Shown piece after piece: positions 45,794 to 55,854 of a stretch of DNA of 64,000 nucleotides. The stretch covers positions 178,192-242,191 of the forward strand of contig NZ_BDCA01000004.1 in NCBI RefSeq assembly GCF_001613265.1. The letters are read 5' to 3'. Below the pieces are notes generated by a model. That model searched no databases. It had not been told where the DNA came from and saw only the letters and a list, made by a program, of their open reading frames with translations. Positions within the stretch are counted from its first letter, which is position 1. Each line of letters starts with the position of its first letter. Position numbers and translations under genes: made by a program. Source of the stretch: Nocardia vermiculata NBRC 100427. Lineage in GTDB: Bacteria > Actinomycetota > Actinomycetes > Mycobacteriales > Mycobacteriaceae.

Positions 45794-46963
45794 ATGACGC
45801 AAGAAGTGACCGAACGGGTCGAAGCGCTGTTGCCGAAGCTGCGCGAACAGGCGCAGGAGGCAGAAGATCTGCGCCGCATCCCCGACGAGACCATCAAGGC
45901 CCTGCAGGCCACCGGCTTCTTCAAGCTGCTGCAGCCCAAGCAGTGGGGCGGCTACGCCGCGGACCCGGTCGTCTTCTACGACACCGTGCGCAAGATCGCC
46001 AGCGCGTGCGGTTCCACCGGTTGGTGCGCGGGCATCCTCGGCATCCACAACTGGCATCTGGCGCTGTTCGACCAGCGCGCCCAGGAAGAGGTGTGGGGTA
46101 AAGACACCGAGGTTCGCATCTCGTCGTCCTATGCCCCCATGGGGGCCGGCGTGGTGAGCGACGACGGTGAGGGATACATCGTCAACGGTTCGTGGGCCTG
46201 GTCCTCGGGCTCCGATCACGCCGACTGGGTGTTCGTCGGCGGCCCGGTGATCAAGAACGGCAAGCCGGTCGACTTCGGCTCCTTCCTGATTCCGCGCAGC
46301 GAATACAAGATCAACGATGTGTGGCACGTGGTCGGCCTGCGCGGCACCGGTTCCAACACGATCGTCGTCGAGGATGTGTACGTGCCGCGGCACCGCTTCC
46401 TCAGCATGAAGACCATGGGTGACCTGAAGTCGCCCGGCCTGGAGCGCAACACCGACCCGGTGTACAAGATGCCGTGGGGCACCGTGCATCCCGCGACCAT
46501 CACCGCGCCGATCGTCGGCATGGGCTACGGCGCGTACGAGGCCCACGTCGAGCATCAGGGCAAGCGGGTGCGTGCGGCGTTCGCGGGTGAGAAGGCCAAG
46601 GACGATCCGTTCGGCAAGGTCCGCATCGCCGAGGCGGCCAGCGATATCGATGCGGCCTGGCGCCAGCTGTCCGGCAATATCGCCGAGGAGTACGCCTACA
46701 TCCTCGAGGGTAAGGAAGTTCCCTTCGACCTGCGGGTGGCCGCTCGCCGCGACCAGGTGCGTGCCACCGGCCGCGTGATCGCCTCCATCGACCGTCTCTT
46801 CGAGGCATCCGGCGCCACCGCTCTCGCGGAAGGCACGCCGCTGCAGCGCTTCTGGCGTGACGCGCACGCCGGCCGGGTGCACGCCTCGCAGGATCCGGAG
46901 CGTGCCTACCAGATGTTCGGCACCCATGCCTTCGGTCTGCCGATCCAGGACACGATGGTCTAG
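45794..46963 (+). CDS. hsaA: 3-HSA hydroxylase oxygenase component HsaA
   Basis: This 389-residue group D flavin monooxygenase with acyl-CoA-dehydrogenase fold is the homologue of Rv3570c. With FMNH2 from HsaB it hydroxylates 3-HSA at C4 to the catechol 3,4-DHSA. Family segments include GSTGWCAGILGIHNWHLA, WAWSSGSDHADWVFVGG and VGLRGTGSNTIVVEDVYVP. ATG 45794. It is first of the hsaA-D-C-B operon, with hsaD starting four bases after its stop. Confidence 0.95.
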   Translation: MTQEVTERVEALLPKLREQAQEAEDLRRIPDETIKALQATGFFKLLQPKQWGGYAADPVVFYDTVRKIASACGSTGWCAGILGIHNWHLALFDQRAQEEVWGKDTEVRISSSYAPMGAGVVSDDGEGYIVNGSWAWSSGSDHADWVFVGGPVIKNGKPVDFGSFLIPRSEYKINDVWHVVGLRGTGSNTIVVEDVYVPRHRFLSMKTMGDLKSPGLERNTDPVYKMPWGTVHPATITAPIVGMGYGAYEAHVEHQGKRVRAAFAGEKAKDDPFGKVRIAEAASDIDAAWRQLSGNIAEEYAYILEGKEVPFDLRVAARRDQVRATGRVIASIDRLFEASGATALAEGTPLQRFWRDAHAGRVHASQDPERAYQMFGTHAFGLPIQDTMV

Positions 46964-48756
<1,793 letters not shown>

Positions 48757-48791
48757 GCGGCTGATCGGGTGAGCACAGAGAGGGCGACACT

Positions 48792-49385
48792 ATGACCACG
48801 ACCGGCGAAACTCCGGAGATCGACGGCCGGCAGTTCCGTAATGTGCTGGGGCAGTTCTGTACCGGCATCACGGTGATCACGACCTTCGGTCCCGCGACCG
48901 ACGGTGCCGGGCCGGCACCGATCGGGTTCGCCTGTCAGTCGTTCGCCGCTCTTTCCATCGACCCGCCGCTGGTGCTGTTCTGCCCCACCAAGGGGTCGCG
49001 CTCCTGGGCCGCGATCGAGCAGTCCGGACGGTTCTGCGTGAACGTCCTGGCCGAGGAGCAGCAGCAGGTGTGTGCCCGGTTCGGTTCCCGCGAGCCCGAC
49101 AAGTTCGGCGGAATCGACTGGAGCACGTCGGAACTGGGACTTCCGGTCCTGGACGGCGCGCTGGCCACGATCCAGTGCACTGTGGACAGCGTCGCCGATG
49201 GCGGCGATCACTTCATCGTGATCGGCCGAGTGCAGGCCCTGTCGGAGTCCACCGACTCCGGCAGGCCGCTGCTGTTCTACCGCGGTCAGTACACGGCCAT
49301 CGAACCGGAGAAGACCACTCCGGCGCCGTGGCGCGCGGATCTCGAGGACTTCCTCACCACGACCACTCTGGACACCTGGTTGTAG
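48792..49385 (+). CDS. hsaB: Flavin reductase component HsaB
   Basis: This 197-residue FMN reductase of the HpaC/split-barrel family is the homologue of Rv3567c and supplies reduced flavin to HsaA. Key segments are FRNVLGQFCTGITVITTFG, PIGFACQSFAALSIDPPLVLFCP and RFCVNVLAEEQQQVCARFGS. It is last gene of the operon, 35 bases after hsaC, and is followed by a hairpin. No nat gene follows, unlike M. tuberculosis. Confidence 0.94.
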   Translation: MTTTGETPEIDGRQFRNVLGQFCTGITVITTFGPATDGAGPAPIGFACQSFAALSIDPPLVLFCPTKGSRSWAAIEQSGRFCVNVLAEEQQQVCARFGSREPDKFGGIDWSTSELGLPVLDGALATIQCTVDSVADGGDHFIVIGRVQALSESTDSGRPLLFYRGQYTAIEPEKTTPAPWRADLEDFLTTTTLDTWL

Positions 49386-49395
49386 GCAACGGCAA

Positions 49396-49424
49396 GGACG
49401 GCGGCAACTCGGTTGCCGCCGTTC
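49396..49424 (+). terminator. Terminator after hsaB
   Basis: ACGGCGGCAAC/GTTGCCGCCGT forms an 11-bp perfect stem (13 with flanking pairs) with a 3-base loop, starting ten bases after the hsaB stop. Confidence 0.8.
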
Positions 49425-49453
49425 GTCGTTTCTGGCGCTCCCCGGACATACAG

Positions 49454-49498
49454 AAGCCGGAACCCGGTCCGCATTGTCTGCGGGCCGGGTTCCGGCTT
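49454..49498 (-). terminator. Terminator for the MFS/MarR unit
   Basis: The 19-bp stem AAGCCGGAACCCGGTCCGC/GCGGGCCGGGTTCCGGCTT has one T-G pair and a 7-base loop. It lies in the gap between convergent hsaB and the MFS gene and would stop minus-strand transcription. Confidence 0.75.
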
Positions 49499-49617
49499 GT
49501 CGCCGTGGTGATCAGAGAAGGGGAATCACAACGGTGCTGTCGTCCGTTCCGGCGGGGTGTGCCGGGCGGGACGACCGTGCGCCCTCCGGTGGGTTGCCGG
49601 CGGGCGCGGACCCGGGG

Positions 49618-50871
49618 TCAGTCGTCGCCGACTGTGATGGCTTCGGCTTCGGCCGGGCTGTGCTCGGCCGGCTCGTGGTCGTCGACGTGGGACAGGGCGG
49701 AACGTCCGGCCAGGAAGACGATCACACCGACCGCGGTGGCCGCGGCGCCGACCCAGAACGGCAGTGCCGCATGGCTTTCGCCGAGCTTTCCGGCCAGCCA
49801 CGGTGCGATGGCACCGCCGACGAAGCGCACGAAGCTGTAGGCGGCCGAGGCGGTGGAGCGTTCCACCGGCGCGGAGATCATCACGGCCTCGGTGATCAGG
49901 GTGTTGTTCACGCCCAGGAAGAATCCGGCGAGCACGGTGCACACGATCAGGACGGGCTTCTGGTCGGTCCAGATCGCCATGACGGCGAGGTCGGCGGCGA
50001 ACAGGCCCAGTGCGGTGGCGATCATCGGTACGGTGCCGAACCGGCGCTGCAGGCGGGGGGCGAAGAAGACCGAGGCCAGGGCCAGTAGCAGGCCCCATCC
50101 GAAGAAGATGAACCCGATCGCGTAGGTGCCCATGTCCAGTGGGAACGGCGTGTAGGCCAGCAGGGTGAAGAAGCCGAAGTTGTAGAGCAGTGCGGTGATG
50201 CTGACCAGCAGCAGTCCGCGGTGCCGCAGCGCCTTGAACGGTGCGACGATAGAGGTGCGGTGTTGCGGTTTCGGCATCTCCGGTAGCAACACGATGATCG
50301 CGACGAAGGCGATGGCCATCAGCACCGCGACGCCGAAGAACGGTGCGCGCCAGCTGAAGCTGCCGAGGAAACCGCCGACCAGTGGCCCGGTGGCGATACC
50401 GATCCCCAGGGCCGCCTCGTACAGGATGATGGCGCGGGCGACGCCGCCGCTGGCCGCGCCCACGATGGTGGCGAGCGCCGTGGCGATGAACAGTGCGTTA
50501 CCCAGGCCCCATCCGGCGCGGAAGCCCACGATCTGTCCGACGGTGCTCGAGCAGCCGGCCAGGGCCGCGAACACCACGATGATCGCCAGACCGGCGAGCA
50601 GAGTCTTCTTGGCGCCGAAGCGACTGGACACCACGCCGGTGATCAGCATCGCGACGCCGGTGACCAGCATGTAGCTGGTGAACAGCATCGTCACCTGGGA
50701 GGGTGAGGCGTGCAGCTGTTCGCCGATGGGTTTAAGAATCGGGTCTACCAGGCCGATACCCATGAAGGCGATGACCGAGGCGAAAGCTACCGCCCAAACC
50801 GATTTGGGCTGCTTGGTCTTCGATGCGGTCGTCGCCTCGGTGGTGGCCTGTGATGAGAGGGTGCTGCTCAT
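49618..50871 (-). CDS. Major facilitator superfamily transporter
   Basis: This 417-residue MFS protein has about 12 hydrophobic segments. The loop RFGAKKTLLAG after helix 2 is the MFS A-motif region, and helix 5 contains EAALGIGIATGPLVGGFLG, a drug:H+ antiporter C-motif-like segment. It is probably an efflux carrier, controlled by the MarR protein whose stop overlaps its ATG by one base. Placed beside hsaB, it could export a steroid intermediate, but nothing in the sequence shows this. Confidence 0.88.
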   Translation of the reverse strand: MSSTLSSQATTEATTASKTKQPKSVWAVAFASVIAFMGIGLVDPILKPIGEQLHASPSQVTMLFTSYMLVTGVAMLITGVVSSRFGAKKTLLAGLAIIVVFAALAGCSSTVGQIVGFRAGWGLGNALFIATALATIVGAASGGVARAIILYEAALGIGIATGPLVGGFLGSFSWRAPFFGVAVLMAIAFVAIIVLLPEMPKPQHRTSIVAPFKALRHRGLLLVSITALLYNFGFFTLLAYTPFPLDMGTYAIGFIFFGWGLLLALASVFFAPRLQRRFGTVPMIATALGLFAADLAVMAIWTDQKPVLIVCTVLAGFFLGVNNTLITEAVMISAPVERSTASAAYSFVRFVGGAIAPWLAGKLGESHAALPFWVGAAATAVGVIVFLAGRSALSHVDDHEPAEHSPAEAEAITVGDD

Positions 50872-51359
50872 CAACGCTCCTGTTTCGAGGCTTCGTGGGG
50901 ACCCGCTGTCTTCAAGGCTTCGAGGAGATCGGTCAGCTCGCTGTCGAGATAGCTGAGCCGGTCGATGCCGAAGTCGGGCAACCGGGCCGCGAGTGCGGTG
51001 CCGAACGCGCGGCGGGACGCGGAGAGTTGTTCACGTCCCGCCGGCGTCAGCTCGACGACCACGGCTCTGGAGTCGTCGGGGTCCTTGGTGCGTGCGGCTA
51101 GTCCGGCGGTTGTCAGCCGGCCGATCAGCGCCGTTGCCGAGGGCTGGGAGCAGCCGTCGATCTGCGCGAACTCGCTGATTCGCAGCGGTCCGTGCTCTTC
51201 GAAGGTGGACAACGCCCGCACCATGGCACGCGGGAGCGATCTCGTTCCCAGCGCACCGGCCAGTCGAGTGAGCCGCGCCGCGGTGACCGCGATGTCGACC
51301 ACGAGCGCCTCGGCCCGGGTGTCTGGGTCGGGCATGATGAGCGGCTGTTTCGACTGCAC
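50871..51359 (-). CDS. MarR-family regulator
   Basis: This 162-residue winged-helix regulator has recognition region IDGCSQPSATALIGRLTTAGL and wing KDPDDSRAVVVELTPAG, typical of MarR. It is first gene of a two-gene unit with the MFS transporter. An internal ATG at codon 9 (51335) is an alternative start. The AT-rich repeated palindromes immediately upstream are the likely operator, so self-repression relieved by a ligand is inferred. Confidence 0.88.
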   Translation of the reverse strand: MQSKQPLIMPDPDTRAEALVVDIAVTAARLTRLAGALGTRSLPRAMVRALSTFEEHGPLRISEFAQIDGCSQPSATALIGRLTTAGLAARTKDPDDSRAVVVELTPAGREQLSASRRAFGTALAARLPDFGIDRLSYLDSELTDLLEALKTAGPHEASKQER

Positions 51360-51370
51360 CCGGATATTAT

Positions 51371-51410
51371 TACATAGGCTAACTATCTATGTACATAGCC
51401 TAACTATCTA
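51371..51410. promoter_or_regulatory. Tandem MarR operator
   Basis: Two 19-base copies, TACATAGGCTAACTATCTA (51371-51389) and TACATAGCCTAACTATCTA (51392-51410), have one mismatch and a 21-base period. They enclose the perfect palindrome CTATGTACATAG (51387-51398). Two helical turns of spacing suit two MarR dimers on one DNA face. Confidence 0.75.
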
Positions 51411-51546
51411 AAAAGGTGTGAGACGGCGGACAGCCGTTCGTCCTGGCTCCACAGCACCGCCGCCCAGGCTCCGCAGCACTGTTGTGCACATTCCGGTGCG
51501 CCGACTCACCCGTGCTGACGGGCCTACCGCCGACCGGGCGTGCCGC

Positions 51547-51600
51547 CGACAACGAGACAGGCCCCGTCTCCCCCAGGAAACAGGGCCTGTCTGGTTGTCG
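51547..51600 (-). terminator. Terminator after fadE33
   Basis: CGACAAC and AGACAGGCCC pair with GGGCCTGTCT and GTTGTCG around one mismatch, forming an 18-position stem. It lies 42 bases past the fadE33 stop on the minus strand. Confidence 0.75.
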
Positions 51601-51641
51601 GGCCAGGCGGGCGGGGCGCAGAGTCCCGGGCCGGGCTGCGC

Positions 51642-52727
51642 TCAGGCAGGCCGGGCCAGGGGCCGCGCGGGCATCCCGAACAGTTCGGCATCACCGTGCG
51701 CCCGCTTGAAGAACAGGTGTGCGGGGTGCTCCCAGGTGATGGCGATGCCGCCGTGCATCTGGACCATTTCCGACGTCACCGAGCGGAAGGTCTGCGAGCA
51801 GTGGATGCGCGCGGCCTCCAGATCGAGCGTGGTCTCACCCGTCACCGGGCGGTCCAGGTTCGCGATCGCCGAATAGGCGGCCGAGCGGGACGACTCCACC
51901 AGCACGTACATATCGGCCATCCGGTGCTTGAGCGCCTGGAAGCTGCCGATCGGACGGCCGAACTGCACCCGAGACTTGCTGTATTCGACGGTGTCGTCGA
52001 GGCACTGTTCGGCGGCACCGACCTGTTCGGCGGCCAGCGCGGCCCAGGCGACATCACGCAACCGCGCGGTGATCGCGGCCGAATCGGCGGTCAGCAGGGT
52101 GGCTGCGGCGCCGTCGAAGGTGACGGTGCTCAACCGGCGGGTGGGGTCCATCGTCCGAGTGACGGCACGCGTGACGCCCGTCGTGGTGGCGTCGATCTCG
52201 TAGAGGCCGGCCTCGGTCACCACGAGCAACGTATCCGCGTTCACACCGTCGAGCACATAGTGCGCGGTGCCGGTCAGCGCGTTGCCGTCCGCACGCACGC
52301 CGAAGCCGGCCGGCCGCGCCACCGCGCCCGAGGGTGCCCAGCCGTTTTCGTCGGCCCAGCACACCGCGAGGGTGCGGGTGCCCTCGGCGACCTCCGGCAG
52401 CAGTCGCTGCGCGGCGGCGGTATCACCGCTCGCGAGGACGGCCTGCACACCGAGGACGGCGGAGCCGAGCATCGGCGGATTGTGCAGCGTGCGGCCGAGT
52501 TCCTCGAGCACCACCAGGGCGGTGTCCAGGTCGGCGCCGACGCCGCCGTATTCCTCCGGGATCGCCAGCGCGGCCACGCCGACCTGTTCGCACAGCAACT
52601 GCCAGAGTCGCTCGTCGAAGCCCGCGTCGTTGTCGACGGCGCGGCTCAGTGCGGCATGGTCACCGTGTTTGGTGAGCACCGCGCGCACGGTCGTGGCCAG
52701 TTCCTGCAGTTCCGCGATATCGGTCAT
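51642..52727 (-). CDS. fadE33: Acyl-CoA dehydrogenase subunit FadE33-like
   Basis: This 361-residue acyl-CoA dehydrogenase is the last gene of the fadD3 operon; the order fadE31-fadE32-fadE33 follows Rv3562-Rv3564. RVQFGRPIGSFQALKHRMADMY and QMHGGIAITWEHPAHLFFKRA are subunit-type signatures, while the flavin segment is reduced. This suggests a heteromer with another FadE here. It acts in C/D-ring (HIP-CoA) degradation. Assignment among FadE31/32/33 is by order. Confidence 0.85.
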   Translation of the reverse strand: MTDIAELQELATTVRAVLTKHGDHAALSRAVDNDAGFDERLWQLLCEQVGVAALAIPEEYGGVGADLDTALVVLEELGRTLHNPPMLGSAVLGVQAVLASGDTAAAQRLLPEVAEGTRTLAVCWADENGWAPSGAVARPAGFGVRADGNALTGTAHYVLDGVNADTLLVVTEAGLYEIDATTTGVTRAVTRTMDPTRRLSTVTFDGAAATLLTADSAAITARLRDVAWAALAAEQVGAAEQCLDDTVEYSKSRVQFGRPIGSFQALKHRMADMYVLVESSRSAAYSAIANLDRPVTGETTLDLEAARIHCSQTFRSVTSEMVQMHGGIAITWEHPAHLFFKRAHGDAELFGMPARPLARPA

Positions 52728-52758
52728 CGGCGCACTCCCGTCTGCTCAGGTGCGGTGT

Positions 52759-53763
52759 TCACGCGTCGGCTCCGGCGGGCTCGCGCAGTGCCGCGGCCAC
52801 GCGCGCGCGGTGGAAATCGGCGGTGCCCCAGGCGGACCGCAGCGCGGTCGCCTTGGTGATCCACAGCGACAGATCGCATTCCGCGGTGTAGCCGATCGCG
52901 CCGTGCACCTGCAGCGCGATGCGTGCGGTGCGGTACGCGGCGTCCGCGCACGCGATCTTGGCCGCCGAGACGTCGCGGGCGCGGTCGGCGGTGCCGAAGC
53001 TCAGCGCGGCCCGGTGCAGCAGCGGTTCGGCCATATCGAGGCCGATCTTCGCGTCGGCCAGATGGTGTTTGACGGCCTGGTAGCGCCCGATCGGCTGTCC
53101 GAACTGGTGCCGCTGGATCACATACGCGACGCTGGTGTCCAGCATGGACTTCCCCGCGCCCAGCAGCTGCGCGGCCGTAGCGAGGGCACCGGCATCGAAG
53201 GCGGTTTCGGCGGCGGTACGCACCGAATCGCCCTGTGCCACCACCTCGTCCGGGGTCACCGAGTACAGCCGGCGCGCCGCGTCCACCGAGGTGATGTGGT
53301 CACCGACGCGTGCCGTGCACAGCCGATCACCGTCGACGACCAGCGCCACATCGGCGGAATCGGCATCCAGCACGGGCGTCTGCGGGGACAGCGAGACGGT
53401 GCCCAGGGCGGTGCCCTCGGCGAAGCCCGGCAGCCAGCGGCGGGCGGGCTCGGTGTCGTCGAGCGCCTGCAGCAGCGCCGGAAGCACCGCGGCCGTCTCG
53501 ACCACCGGTCCGGGCACCGCGGCGCGGCCGAATTCCTGGCATGCCACCACCAGGTCGATGGTTTCCGCGCCCATGCCCTCGTATTCCTCGGACACGGCCA
53601 GGCCCAGGGCGCCGGCGCCGGCCAGCTGACGGATCAGTGTCTTACCGCCGCGGCTGGTACCGCCGCTCCAGTCACGGATGACCGAGGGCGTGCCCGCGGC
53701 ATCACTCATCTTGCGCAGACTGTCGGCGAAGTCGCGTTGTTCGGGGGACAGTGCAAATCTCAT
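52759..53763 (-). CDS. fadE32: Acyl-CoA dehydrogenase subunit FadE32-like
   Basis: This 334-residue acyl-CoA dehydrogenase starts RFALSPEQRDFADSLRKM, with YVIQRHQFGQPIGRYQAVKHHLADAK and ALQVHGAIGYTAECDLSLW. Short length and a weak N-terminal flavin segment suggest a non-catalytic or half-site subunit that needs FadE31 or FadE33. ATG 53763 is chosen; ATG 53775 is possible. It lies between fadE31 and fadE33 in one operon. Confidence 0.85.
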   Translation of the reverse strand: MRFALSPEQRDFADSLRKMSDAAGTPSVIRDWSGGTSRGGKTLIRQLAGAGALGLAVSEEYEGMGAETIDLVVACQEFGRAAVPGPVVETAAVLPALLQALDDTEPARRWLPGFAEGTALGTVSLSPQTPVLDADSADVALVVDGDRLCTARVGDHITSVDAARRLYSVTPDEVVAQGDSVRTAAETAFDAGALATAAQLLGAGKSMLDTSVAYVIQRHQFGQPIGRYQAVKHHLADAKIGLDMAEPLLHRAALSFGTADRARDVSAAKIACADAAYRTARIALQVHGAIGYTAECDLSLWITKATALRSAWGTADFHRARVAAALREPAGADA

Positions 53764-53818
53764 CGGTCGGTCCATTCGGGGGTACGGCGCGGGCAGACGG
53801 TGGTGCGCGGCAGGGCGG

Positions 53819-54949
53819 TCAACGCGGCAGCCCTAGCAGCCGCTCGGCGACGATATTGCGCTGAATCTCGTTGGTACCGGCGTAGATCGGACCGGCCAGC
53901 GAGAACAGGTAGCCGTCGGTCCAGGAGCTGGTCTGCTCGGCTGCCGCGCCCAGCAGGTCGAGTGCGGTCTCGTGCATCGCGATATCCAGCTCGGACCAGA
54001 ACAGTTTGTTGATCGAGGATTCGGCACCGAGTTTGCCGCCCTCGGCCAGCCGGGTGACGGTGCCGAGGGTGTTGAGCCGGTAGGCCTCCGCACCGATCCA
54101 GGCGTCGACGACGCGATTGCGGATCTCGGTGTCGGCCGGGTCCGCGGCACCGCGCCACAGCTCGAGCAGCCGCTCCGCGGTCGCGTTGAACCGGCCGGGA
54201 CTGCGCAGCGACAGGCCGCGCTCGTTGCTGGAGGTGCTCATCGCGACCCGCCAGCCCGACCCCGGTTCGCCGATCACATCGCGATCGGGGACGAAGACGT
54301 CGTCGAGGAAGATCTCCGCGAAGCCCGGCTCACCGTCGAGCTGCGGGATCGGCCGCACGCTCACGCCGTCGGCCGACAGCGGGAACATCACGTAGGTCAG
54401 GCCCTTGTGCCGCTCGGCTTCGGGATCGCTGCGGAACAGGCCGAAGGCCCAGTCCGCGAACGAGGCGCGTGAACTCCAGGTCTTCTGCCCGTTGAGGATC
54501 CAACCGCCGTCGACGCGCTTGGCGCTGGAGCGGATACCGGCCAGGTCGCTACCGGCCTCGGGCTCGGACCAGGCCTGCGCCCAGATGTCGTCGGCGCGTG
54601 CCATTCTCGGCAGGATGCGCTCGAGCTGCTCCGGGGTGCCGTGTTCGAACAGGGTGGGCGCCAGCAGGAAGATACCGTTCTGGCTCACCCGGCCGGGCGC
54701 TCCGGCGGCGTAGTACTCCTGCTCGAAGAGCACCCATTCCAGCAGCGAGGCGTCGCGGCCGCCGTACTCACGCTGCCACGACACCACCGACAGCCGGGCC
54801 TCGGCGAGGGTGTGTTCCCACTGCCGATGCGCTTCGAAGCCCTCCTTGGTGTCCATCGAGGGCAGCGGTTCCGCGGGCACGTTGGCGCGCAGGAACTCCC
54901 GGACTTCGAGCTGGAATTGCTGGGTGGCCGAGTCGAGTTCGAGGTCCAT
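53819..54949 (-). CDS. fadE31: Acyl-CoA dehydrogenase subunit FadE31-like
   Basis: This 376-residue acyl-CoA dehydrogenase has a full flavin/substrate segment (WAQAWSEPEAGSDLAGIRSS), KTWSSRASFADWAFGLFRSD and the C-terminal GPIYAGTNEIQRNIVAERLLGLPR, so it is probably the catalytic chain of a heteromer. Length matches Rv3562. The start lies two bases after the crotonase stop. It takes part in HIP-CoA degradation under KstR2. Confidence 0.88.
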   Translation of the reverse strand: MDLELDSATQQFQLEVREFLRANVPAEPLPSMDTKEGFEAHRQWEHTLAEARLSVVSWQREYGGRDASLLEWVLFEQEYYAAGAPGRVSQNGIFLLAPTLFEHGTPEQLERILPRMARADDIWAQAWSEPEAGSDLAGIRSSAKRVDGGWILNGQKTWSSRASFADWAFGLFRSDPEAERHKGLTYVMFPLSADGVSVRPIPQLDGEPGFAEIFLDDVFVPDRDVIGEPGSGWRVAMSTSSNERGLSLRSPGRFNATAERLLELWRGAADPADTEIRNRVVDAWIGAEAYRLNTLGTVTRLAEGGKLGAESSINKLFWSELDIAMHETALDLLGAAAEQTSSWTDGYLFSLAGPIYAGTNEIQRNIVAERLLGLPR

Positions 54950-54951
54950 CT

Positions 54952-55854
54952 CTATTTCCCGTATTTCTGTGCGGTAGCGGTGGTCGCTGTTGCCTTCATC
55001 GACTTGGCGTTCATGCCGCCGAGCGAGTCCGCGCCGACCTCGGCATTGTGAGCGTGGGCGAAGTGATGCAACCCGAAGACCGAGTCCATTCCGGCGCGCA
55101 ACCCCATCAGGTCCTCACACTGGTTGACCGCCTTCTTGGTCAGTGCCAGGCCGAATTGCGGCATGGCCGAGATCTTCTCGGCGAGTTCCATGGTGTGGGA
55201 CTCCAGTTCGTCCCGGGCCACGACCCGGTTCACCATGCCCCATTCGTAGGCCTGTTCGGCACTGAACCGGTCACCGGTGTACAGCACCTCCTTGGCGCGG
55301 CGCGGGCCGAGCACCCACGGGTGCGCGAAGTACTCCACACCCGGAATGCCCATGCGCACCACGGGATCGGAGAAGAACGCGTCCTCGGAGGCGACGATCA
55401 TGTCGCACACCCAGGCCAGCATCATCGCCCCGGCGATGCAGGCGCCCTGCACCATGGCGATGGTGGGCTTGGGAAGTTCGCGCCAGCGCCGGCACATCCC
55501 GAGGTACACCTCGAGCTCGCGGGCGAAACGCTGGTCACCGCCGGGGCGGTCGACGTGGTCCCACCACAGCGCGGCCTTGTTGTCGTATTCGACGTGGTGG
55601 TCGCGGCCGGGGGTGCCGATGTCGTGGCCGGCGCTGAAGTGTTTCCCGTTGCCCGCCAACACGATGACCTTGACGTCGGCATCCTCGACGGCCCGCTCGA
55701 AGGCGGCGTCGAGTGCGTAGGTCATCACCGAGTTCTGGGCGTTGCGATAGTCCGGCCGGTTCATCGTGACGATCGCGATCGGGCCGCGCCGCTCGTAGGT
55801 GACGACCTCGCCCTCGTCCGGTACCGGCCCGGGAGCCGATGCAGCTGTGGTCAC
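54952..55854 (-). CDS. Crotonase-family enzyme in the KstR2 operon
   Basis: This 300-residue crotonase has oxyanion motifs KHFSAGHDIGTPGRDHH and VQGACIAGAMMLAWVCDM, with PVVRMGIPGVEYFAHPWVLGPRRAKEVLYTG after them. It is longer than typical hydratases and differs from remembered EchA20, which works in the same pathway elsewhere. It overlaps fadD3 by four bases and precedes fadE31 by two, so it is a true operon member. It probably acts on a HIP-CoA-derived intermediate; hydratase versus hydrolase is open. Confidence 0.85.
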   Translation of the reverse strand: MTTAASAPGPVPDEGEVVTYERRGPIAIVTMNRPDYRNAQNSVMTYALDAAFERAVEDADVKVIVLAGNGKHFSAGHDIGTPGRDHHVEYDNKAALWWDHVDRPGGDQRFARELEVYLGMCRRWRELPKPTIAMVQGACIAGAMMLAWVCDMIVASEDAFFSDPVVRMGIPGVEYFAHPWVLGPRRAKEVLYTGDRFSAEQAYEWGMVNRVVARDELESHTMELAEKISAMPQFGLALTKKAVNQCEDLMGLRAGMDSVFGLHHFAHAHNAEVGADSLGGMNAKSMKATATTATAQKYGK

